Shown: one piece after another, positions 7,559 to 13,012 of the stretch
Position numbering within the stretch: the first letter of the stretch is position 1
How the letters are laid out: every line of letters starts with the position of its first letter
DNA from: Brachionus koreanus
Lineage: Eukaryota; Rotifera; Eurotatoria; Ploima; Brachionidae
DNA length: 13,012 nt
NCBI GenBank assembly: GCA_016987375.1
Contig: PJRA01000519.1
Coordinates: forward strand, 2,045,927-2,058,938
Direction: 5' to 3'
Notes under the pieces: model-generated
The model's database searches: none
What the model saw: only the letters and a program-made list of their open reading frames with translations
What the model was told of the DNA's origin: nothing
Position numbers and translations under genes: made by a program

Positions 7559-8703
7559 TCTAATGGACAACTTGAGTGACGAGGAATCCATCATTCCTTG
7601 TAGATATTAATTTATGGTAAACTTGAGTGACGAGGATATCATCATTCTTTTTAGATGGTATCTCATGGAGAACTAGAGATGAGGAGTCCATCATTCCTTG
7701 TAGATATTATTTCATGGTAATTTTGAGTGACGAGGAGACCATCATTCTTTTTAGAAAGTTTCACATGGATAACTTGATTGACGAGGAATCCATCATTATT
7801 TTTAGATGATATCTCACGGAGAACTAGAGTGATGAGGAGACCATCATTCTTTTTAGATATTTTCACATGCACAACTTGATTGACGAGGTGTCCATCATTT
7901 TTTTTAGATGGTATCTCATGGAGAACTAGGGTGACGAGGAGTCCATCATTCTTTTTGGATGGTATCAAATGGAGAATTAGAGTGACGAGTAGTCCATCCT
8001 TCCTTGTAGATACTATTTAATGGTAAACTTGAGTGACGAGGATATCATCATTCTTTTTAGATGATATCTCATGGAGAACTAGAGATGAGGAGTCCATCAT
8101 TCCTTGTAGATATTATTTCATGGTAATTTTGAGTGACGAGGAGACCATCATTCTTTTTAGAAAGTTTCACATGGATAACTTAAGTGTCAAGGAGTCAATC
8201 ATTCTTTTTAGATATTTTCACATGAACAAATTGATTGACGAGGTGTCCATCATTTTTTTTAGATGGTATCTCATGGAGAACTAGGGTGACGAGGAGTCCA
8301 TCATTCTTTTTGGATGGTATCAAATGGAGAATTAGAGTGACGAGTAGTCCATCCTTCCTTGTAGATACTATTTAATGGTAAACTTGAGTGACGAGGATAT
8401 CATCATTCTTTTTAGATGATATCTCATGGAGAACTAGAGATGAGGAGTCCATCATTCCTTGTAGATATTATTTCATGGTAATTTTGAGTGACGAGGAGAC
8501 CATCATTCTTTTTAGAAAGTTTCACATGGATAACTTAAGTGTCAAGGAGTCAATCATTCTTTTTAGATATTTTCACATGCACAACTTGATTGACGAGGAA
8601 TCCATCATTATTTTTAGATGATATCTCACGGAGAACTAGAGTGATGAGGAGACCATCATTTTTTTTTGATATTTTCTCATGGATAACTTAAGTTACAAGG
8701 TAA
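7559..8703. repeat. 51-base minisatellite with higher-order repeat structure
   Basis: About 22 tandem units start with ga(c/t)gagga..ccatcattcttttt, at 7578, 7629, 7678, 7729, 7780, 7831, 7882, 7933, 7984, 8035, 8084, 8135, 8186, 8237, 8288, 8339, 8390, 8439, 8490, 8541, 8592 and 8643. Spacing is 51 bases except for three units of 49 (starting 7629, 8035 and 8390), which lose the same gt. Units form ordered types. The block from 7629 has eight units, that from 8035 seven (355 bases) and that from 8390 six. Types can be lettered a-i: the blocks read a b c/d e f g h i, then a b c d g h i, then a b c d e f. The unit length is 17 codons, so frames stay open for long runs on both strands, but none begins with ATG. 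GC content is well above the flanks. Confidence 0.9.
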
Positions 8704-8829
8704 GTGTACGTAATGTTGCTGTCAGCATTTCGAAGCGTCTAGCTTCTGAGATACGTGACAAGTATAATTATTACTTATCTTTGTGCATCAGTTAATAAGC
8801 TAATGAATAACTGATCAAAGAAGGTAACA
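8704..8829 (-). mobile_element. probable beginning of an LTR of a Ty3/gypsy-like retroelement
   Basis: Read on the minus strand, the sequence after the polypurine tract is ATA then TGTTACCTTCTTTGATC, so a TG dinucleotide typical of LTR 5' ends sits at 8829-8828. The next 120 bases are unique and not coding, and then run without a visible border into the minisatellite. The other LTR end (CA on the minus strand) was not identified, and no second LTR copy is in the window. The LTR could therefore include the whole minisatellite down to about 7559. The call depends on the adjacent polypurine tract and coding-like motif. Confidence 0.5.
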
Positions 8830-8832
8830 TAT

Positions 8833-8869
8833 CCCCCCCTTTAAGGATGCATCGTCCTCGATGAATTCA
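8833..8869 (-). promoter_or_regulatory. polypurine tract and preceding EDDASLKGG motif of an LTR retroelement
   Basis: The minus strand reads AAAGGGGGGG at 8842-8833, a polypurine tract of the kind that primes plus-strand DNA synthesis just upstream of a 3' LTR. The codons leading into it read EFIEDDASLKGG. From general knowledge, Ty3/gypsy-type elements often end their last reading frame in an acidic EDDA-like stretch that runs into GG encoded by the tract. The combination with TG three bases further on supports a retroelement 3' end in minus orientation. Confidence 0.55.
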
Positions 8870-8888
8870 ATCTTTAAAACTTCAGATT

Positions 8889-9374
8889 TTAAAGAAAAAA
8901 TTCAAATAATAATAAAAAAAATATAAATTGAAAATTTAGAATTTGATTCAATTCTACAATTAAATCATTTATACTATTCTCGATTGCTTCTTGTTCTTTA
9001 AAAGCTTCTGCGTCATTGATTTTTAAATTTGTTAGTATAATTTGTAATTTAATATTATCATTTGAAATGTTTCTGAAAATTTTTTTTTTTTTTTTTTATA
9101 ATATTTATTGAATCAGTACATCTGGTGGCCTTACTTCTCTAGTATTTAAGCTTTTATTTAAGCCAAGTTTAATTATGCATTTTAATAGCTGAAAGTTGCA
9201 TTTTATCATGATATAGATAAAACTTAAAATCATTAGTGCCACGACAGGAATGATTATGATTCTCAGTAGTCCTGATTTCTCTATTAAACGATAAATTTTT
9301 GTGATAACCTTGTTTATATTTTGTAGAAATTTTGTATCGAAATTCGAACTTTTGGAAAGAAATCTAAAAATCAA
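8889..9374 (-). pseudogene. membrane protein remnant upstream of the LTR, possibly env-like
   Basis: Two pieces lie in the same minus-strand frame. The piece 9374-9105 (89 codons, no ATG start) has a basic, amphipathic N-terminal part, a strong membrane segment at residues 37-58 (RIIIIPVVALMILSFIYIMI) and a short polar tail. After two stops and an 18-base A tract, the frame reopens at 9095-8889. It holds a helical acidic stretch (INDAEAFKEQEAIENSINDL) and a hydrophobic end. Retroelements with a third frame carry an envelope-like protein with one C-terminal membrane segment at just this position, before the polypurine tract. That is the reason for the guess; no fusion or cleavage motif was seen. 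A further minus-strand frame upstream (about 9394-9530) could join by a short intron (9393-9357) in compatible phase. The broken frame suggests a dead copy. Confidence 0.4.
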
Positions 9375-10410
9375 ATAATGCTCTTATGATAATTAATTAC
9401 TTCGCCGCTAGAAAAATTTCAAAAATTAAATATCTTACTCGATTTAAGCTTTTTTTATATAAACTTAAAATTTTACTTAGAATTATACCTATAAATTTAA
9501 AAAATATTATTCAAATTGAATAAACTTACAATTTGTTAAAAATTGTTTTAGTGTAATTGTTTACATGAATTTATTTTTATTTTTTAAAAAACTAAAAAAA
9601 TTATTTTGTTAGAAAATAAGCAATTTCTCAAAAATGAACTTTTTTAAAAACAAAAAGCGATCATTACAATTTGATGACATTGATAATTTAATAAACGTTA
9701 AATAACCAATTCATTTAGTACAGCAAAAAATAAATTATTAGCAAAAAACTTCTTGTATGGCACATTTATTTGTCAGAAATGCAGCAATTTACTAAAAGCA
9801 TTTATTGAAAAAAAGCCAATTAATAATGAAAATTGCGTTTTTGGAACAAGAAAAACAAAAACTAGTTTTGCTGCGTCTGAATCAATTCGAAAATCATTAA
9901 CCATTTGAAATCTGTGTCTGAATTGACTTTTCATTTTTCTTAAGTTCTCGTAGCTAATTTTTTGTTTTCCTAATTTATCGTTTTAAAAATAAGTGAGATT
10001 TTACTTTTAAAAATTTAAGATTATTTTTACCAAAATAATCTGACTCTACACGATAATTTATTGCACCTTTAGAAACAACATTAAGTTGAATTTCTTCTCT
10101 CTTTTTACCTGTCAATCTACACGAGAGAAGAGATGAACAAATTCTCTCTTGACAAAAGTTTGATTTACTTTGAATAAACATTATTCAAGAAATAGTTTCG
10201 AATCCTTTTGGATCATTATTAACCTCTGATATACAAGTAAAAAAATTTTTAATCAAAATACTTAATATTATGTGAGTTAATTTAAAAATATAATATGACC
10301 TAGAATTTTTAAAGTAAATTTTTTGGTGATAAAAAGAGGAATAATGTGCTAAAAAGAATTAAAAGCCATATAATATTGTCTCATATAAATGCAAAAAATA
10401 AAATTAAATA
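9375..10410. other. region between retroelement and MULE, with weak coding-like frames
   Basis: I see no secure gene here. Two frames are worth noting. Plus strand 9702-9908 (68 codons, no ATG) includes YGTFICQKCSNLLKAF and a later Cys, somewhat like a zinc-binding start, preceded by an ATG frame at 9634-9701. Minus strand 10181-9975 (68 codons, ending in TAA, ATG at 10181) includes SCRLTGKKREEIQLNV and INYRVE, faintly like the R..G..R..I...L...G...YR stretch in the N-terminal part of some MULE transposases. If that is right, it is inverted relative to the element at 10411. Frames of this length occur by chance at this base composition. 10182-10410 shows nothing further. Confidence 0.3.
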
Positions 10411-11704
10411 ACTGAAAGTAATTTTATTTTTAAGCTTAAAATGTGGGCTTTAATAAAAGAGAACAATCCTATTTGGTATTTTGATGCAACTGGAAATATA
10501 ATGCCAGTTTTTAAAGGACAAAAAGAAATATTCCTTTCCTTTTTGATTTGTCATGATCTAACGATGAAAACTCTAATACCAGTTGCCGACTTTCTTTCGA
10601 GTTCTCATAATTCAATAACAATTTACTGCTATTTTAAAAAAATATTTGAAAAATTCAAAAAATATCCAATTTTTCAGTTCTCAAAAGTAATTGTTACTGA
10701 TTTTTCATGGGCAAATATTCATGCTTGTATTAAAGCATTAAATAACTTAGAGACACTCGATTACCTTATACTTGCTTTTGAAATTTTAGTTAAAAAAAAC
10801 GTTTATGCATCGTTAAAGTCAGAACCGTTGTTTATATTTGTTCAACTCATATTTTAAAAAATGTCATAAATGAAACAGAAAAAATTATTTATTCAAAGAA
10901 GAACAATTACACAAATCATTTAAAAAAAACTTTTATATGTTCATTCAGTCTTTTGCAAAATTCGATTTCTATTGAAGAATTCTGTGAGATCTTAAAATGT
11001 ATACAAATTGTGTTTTTAAAGTATAAAAGTGAACTTTTGAAGAAACATACAGCAAATCTTCAATATTATTTATCAAAAAGAAACATTGAATGGCTTAAGA
11101 ATTTACAATTTTCTCAAAGTAATGAATCGAAAAATTCAAAGAATTTTAATTTTATCGAAAATACTGAATCAAATATAACAAAAAATTCATCATTTACGAG
11201 TTATTTTCAAAAAATTCTAGAAAAAAATCAGAAACAAATAAACGAAGAAGTATACTCTTCGGAAAAAAACTCATCTTTCTGTGAAAATCTAATGGAGATT
11301 ATAAGAAAAAAATTACATTTATTTCCTATGTGGACTTGTACAATGGTAAACAACGCAATCCCAAATAAAACTGGACTATCAAATAATTCAGTCGAATGTT
11401 GGTTTAAGATTTTAAAAAATAACTTCAAAAATACAAATAAAAAGGTTCGAACTTCGCGTTTATTATTTCTTAGTGAAATTTCGGAACCATTATATTTTAA
11501 TCTTGAAAGCAAATATAAAAATTTTTATCAGGACAAAATAAATGCTTTTATAAATTTATTTAGTTATCAAGCTTTGAAAAAGATACAGAATATGCTGAGA
11601 TGTCTGAAGAAAAATTATGTAAAATGGATGTTGATACATGTGAGGAAGATGAAGATAACAAATTCATATACTTTAAAATCGATGATTTTCTAATTCAAAA
11701 ATGA
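10411..11704 (+). pseudogene. MULE transposase, two internal frameshifts
   Basis: This is the DDE transposase that cuts and inserts the element. Frame 1 (open from 10411, ATG at 10441) has IWYFDATGNI with the first catalytic Asp at 10483, and VIVTDFSWANIHACIKA with the second Asp at 10699. A frameshift follows, most likely at the 8-A run 10792-10799 (limit 10830). The next frame has YICSTHILKN (Cys 10839, His 10848), the conserved C..H of MULE transposases, and later GLSNNSVECWFKILKN with the third catalytic residue Glu at 11394. The motif spacing fits the family, and the D, D, E triad is intact. A second frameshift at about 11564-11580 leads into an acidic linker (DVDTCEEDEDNK) ending at 11704. 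The frame starting at 10953 uses TTG, so it is only the continuation. The annotated ATG is probably not the true start, because the domain before the first Asp is missing. Confidence 0.8.
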
Positions 11705-11745
11705 AGAAAAAAGAAATTTTAGAAAACAAATGGCTTTCAGATAAT

Positions 11746-11790
11746 GTAAAATTTATTTAATTTTTCTTATAATTTAATTTAAAAAAAAAG
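11746..11790 (+). other. intron 1 of the protease domain, 45 bases
   Basis: GTAAAA...AAAAAG, phase 0 between TCAGATAAT and GAAATGATG. It contains an in-frame TAA (11758-11760) and links WLSDN with the FLDCMFSTQ segment of the C48 domain. It is almost pure A/T. Confidence 0.65.
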
Positions 11791-11922
11791 GAAATGATGG
11801 CGTTTGGAAGCTGTCTTTTGAAAAAACAAAAAAAAATTACATTCCTTGACTGTATGTTTTCGACACAAATTTTTTATCGAGGTGAAATTAAAATTGAATT
11901 TGGAATAAATAAATTTGCTGAA

Positions 11923-11968
11923 GTAAAGCTATTTATATTATTAAATTAATTATTTAAAAATTGAAAAG
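11923..11968 (+). other. intron 2 of the protease domain, 46 bases
   Basis: GTAAAG...GAAAAG, phase 0. Because its length is not a multiple of three, its removal is needed to change frame from INKFAE to FEDCDLITAF. It contains an in-frame TAA (11947-11949). The restored C48 spacing is what supports it. Confidence 0.65.
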
Positions 11969-12120
11969 TTTGAGGATTGTGATTTGATAACTGCATTTAT
12001 CAATGAAAATAACAACTACTGGACTTTAATGTATATTGAAATAAAAACAAACGAAGTTTATTATATTGATCCTAAATCTGAAAAAAAAGAAAATATAATC
12101 AAATTTTTTCAAAATTGGAA

Positions 12121-12165
12121 GTAATATTAAAAAGTGTTTGTATAATAAAATAAATTAGTTTTTAG
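12121..12165 (+). other. intron 3 of the protease domain, 45 bases
   Basis: GTAATA...TTTTTAG, phase 2, splitting an AAA Lys codon between FFQNW and KFSSGFG. It has an in-frame stop immediately (TAA 12122-12124). It joins the strand carrying the Asp to the helix carrying the catalytic Cys. Confidence 0.65.
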
Positions 12166-12289
12166 AAAATTTTCTTCCGGATTTGGCATGTTATCAAAAA
12201 GAAATTGGAAACTGAAGCAAATAAATCATTCAATTCAAAATGACTCACATAATTGTGAAGTGATTGCTTGTTTTTTTTTGCAAAATTTA

Positions 12290-12514
12290 TAAAATGGTAA
12301 AGAACTTAACTTTTGCACAGAAAAAAATTCAATGGAGAAAAAACGTTTCGAAATGATTCAAGTTTTTAAATCCGAAACTAGTTTAAATTTTTGCTCAAAA
12401 TGTGGACAAGATTTGGAGAATGAAGATCCTGTAAAATGGGAATGTTTTCATAAATTTCACAAGAAATGCCAAAATTCTTTAACTAATACAATTAAATGTC
12501 CTGTTTGTTTATAA
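12290..12514 (+). pseudogene. RING-H2 finger at the C-terminus of the MULE protein
   Basis: RING fingers bind two zinc ions and usually recruit ubiquitin-conjugating enzymes. From the ATG at 12332 the frame is 60 residues long, with Cys21, Cys24, Cys38, His40, His43, Cys46, Cys56 and Cys59. This is the complete C-x2-C-x13-C-x-H-x2-H-x2-C-x9-C-P-x-C ligand set of the RING-H2 type. The frame is the same as that of the C48 domain, and the codons between (NGKELNFCTEKNS, then the ATG) look coding. The sequence is therefore best read as one protein broken by the TAA at 12290-12292, perhaps from AAA or another single change. Alternatively it is a separate small gene starting at 12332. No acidic or proline-rich tail follows; the stop is directly after CPVCL. 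Confidence 0.7.
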
Positions 12515-12534
12515 AATTAAAAATTGATATATGT

Positions 12535-12540
12535 AATAAA
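12535..12540 (+). promoter_or_regulatory. candidate polyadenylation signal after the MULE gene
   Basis: AATAAA lies about 20 bases after the RING stop codon, which suits the 3' end of the transcript. The hexamer is frequent by chance in this DNA, so only its position supports it. Confidence 0.35.
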
Positions 12541-12663
12541 ACATATTTATTTATTTAAAGACTTTAATTAATTTGCAAAAATGAAGTAATTACTCATTTA
12601 AATTTTTCAGAATTTTAAATGTTTTAATTTTTTTTGATAAATATCTAAATTAGATTAACTTAA

Positions 12664-12996
12664 ACAAAAATTAAAAAATTGTCCGAATATGCCAAAAGAA
12701 GAGATTTCGCTGAATCAGCAGAAGAAAAATCATTTTCTGAAGAGAAGAAAAACATAAAAACTGTGGTAATTTCTTCATCTGCAAAAACGGATTATTTCGA
12801 TTCTCAAATGGTAAAGTTGGATGATGGTTCAAAAAAGATTTTGAAATTACAAGAAAGTCCAAAAAAATCAAACGACCTGAATCCTTTCTTAGAAGATAAG
12901 AATAAAATTGATAATAATATGGAATCAGTTTTAAGTTCAATTGTTTATTTAAGTTTTTTTTGTTATTTAATCCTTGCTGAATTTTTTAAAGAATAA
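12664..12996 (+). CDS. unrecognised Lys/Glu/Ser-rich open frame with hydrophobic C-terminus
   Basis: This is a 110-codon open frame (stop at 12994-12996) with no ATG until 12808. It is probably an exon of a gene starting elsewhere, or a 63-residue product from 12808. The N-terminal half is charged (KRRDFAESAEEKSFSEEKKN), and the middle contains LDDGSKKILKLQESPKKSND. The last 25 residues include a hydrophobic stretch (SSIVYLSFFCYLILAEF) like a tail-anchor membrane segment, followed by KE. It lies 150 bases downstream of the RING stop, on the same strand, and might belong to the same element. I recognise no family. An alternative frame from ATG 12689 (22 codons) is less likely. The minus-strand frame over the same bases is its shadow. 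Confidence 0.35.
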   Translation, partial: TKIKKLSEYAKRRDFAESAEEKSFSEEKKNIKTVVISSSAKTDYFDSQMVKLDDGSKKILKLQESPKKSNDLNPFLEDKNKIDNNMESVLSSIVYLSFFCYLILAEFFKE

Positions 12997-13012
12997 ATCG
13001 TTTGAAATTGTT

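Larger units (their letters stand above)
11701..12289 (+). pseudogene. Ulp1-like C48 cysteine protease domain, four exons, catalytic His replaced by Tyr
   Basis: C48 proteases remove SUMO-like modifiers. The domain begins with EILENKWLSDN (11713-11745), the usual xWLxD substrate-binding start. After intron 1 it continues with ITFLDCMFSTQIFYRGE. After intron 2 come INENNNYWTLMYIE and EVYYIDP. After intron 3 come RNWKLKQI and QNDSHNCEVIACFF. The family pattern is ...HWxL...YYDS/IDP...Q.DS.NCGV..C. Asp (12068), Gln (12236) and Cys (12254) are present, but the position of the catalytic His is Tyr (TAC, 12017-12019). The Gly after the Cys is Glu. As it stands the copy should be a poor or inactive protease. 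The domain follows the transposase by a 1-base frameshift near 11695-11712. Introns are listed separately; without splicing each would introduce an in-frame stop. Confidence 0.75.
10411..12514 (+). mobile_element. MULE (Mutator-like) element gene: transposase + C48 protease-like + RING-H2
   Basis: A continuous set of plus-strand coding pieces forms one composite gene, described part by part in the next entries. The parts are MULE transposase (10411-11704), C48/Ulp1-like protease (11701-12289, three introns) and RING-H2 finger (12293-12514). All lie on the same strand, in order and with no spacer large enough for separate promoters. The protease and RING parts share one reading frame, interrupted by a single TAA. 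Disabling lesions are a frameshift between 10790 and 10830, one at 11564-11580, one at 11695-11712, and the TAA at 12290. The N-terminal part expected before the first catalytic Asp is missing or unrecognised, and terminal inverted repeats were not found. MULEs carrying Ulp1-like domains are known from several eukaryotes; a RING finger at the end is, to my knowledge, less familiar. Confidence 0.75.

Noticed and set aside
7627..8621. Open frames on the plus strand within the minisatellite (7627-7809, 8033-8284, 8388-8621)
   Set aside because: They start with GTG-type codons, exist only because the unit is 17 codons long, and end where 49-base units shift phase. Treated as repeat, not genes.
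7559..8703. CRISPR array
   Set aside because: Units are contiguous with no unique spacers, there are no cas genes, and the DNA is eukaryotic.
9073..9119. A 47-base intron (gtactg...ttttcag) joining the two membrane-protein pieces
   Set aside because: The splice phases do not match (0 versus 2), so removing it would throw the second piece out of frame.
9634..9770. A 45-base intron (gttaaa...attag, 9696-9740) joining the ATG frame at 9634 to the following frame
   Set aside because: The length fits the other introns, but the phase leads to a different frame from the one with the CQKC string and soon stops; the donor is also weak.
11228..11512. Minus-strand 94-codon frame
   Set aside because: It lies antisense to the transposase segment carrying the catalytic Glu motif; a shadow frame.
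12271..12356. Frameshift at the 9-T run that would continue the protease as CKIYKMVKNLTF... to 12356
   Set aside because: It needs two frame changes to reach the RING finger. Staying in the original frame needs only one stop codon and reads sensibly on both sides.
12671..12940. Minus-strand 89-codon frame
   Set aside because: Antisense shadow of the charged plus-strand frame at 12664-12996; rich in Leu, Phe and Ile, as expected for the complement of Lys/Glu codons.
1..13012. tRNA or rRNA genes
   Set aside because: No cloverleaf or conserved rRNA segment was noticed by eye on either strand.

Overview
The window looks like AT-rich nuclear DNA from an invertebrate animal. Evidence for a eukaryote: several fragments become continuous protein domains only after removing 45-51 base GT...AG introns, there are no ribosome binding sites or operons, and most recognisable coding pieces are decayed transposable elements (hAT, retroviral-type integrase, LTR retroelement, MULE). 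The low GC, very short introns and MULE transposases carrying a Ulp1-type protease would fit a rotifer such as Brachionus, but that is a guess from general knowledge; other AT-rich invertebrates are possible.

Layout. 1-3286: AT-rich spacer with a minus-strand hAT transposase C-terminus (823-1127), a doubtful LINE scrap (1779-1862), two foldbacks and a possible hAT-like terminus near 3110. 3287-3970: the only long, clean, ATG-started gene, a 227-residue protein with the motif order of a permuted NlpC/P60 (papain-like) fold. 4131-4779: broken integrase. 4918-5087: a GC-richer, coding-like block of uncertain strand. 5571-5822: a proposed tiny three-exon gene on the minus strand. 5935-6446: a GC-richer repeat block with a 21-base inverted repeat. 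6577-6741: a possible secreted-protein exon on the minus strand.

7559-8703: a 51-base minisatellite of about 22 units organised as a higher-order repeat, followed by what looks like the start of an LTR (8829 leftwards), a polypurine tract (8833-8842) and a membrane-protein remnant (8889-9374), all in minus-strand orientation. The minisatellite may therefore lie inside an LTR.

10411-12514: the most interesting object. On the plus strand, MULE transposase motifs (D, D, C..H, E) are followed by a Ulp1/C48 protease-like domain split by three introns of 45, 46 and 45 bases, then a complete RING-H2 finger. The element carries three frameshifts and one stop. Its protease domain keeps the Asp and Cys but has Tyr where the catalytic His is expected. 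12664-12996 is an unrecognised lysine/acid-rich open frame with a hydrophobic end.

All family calls are by eye from motifs. No database search was possible.
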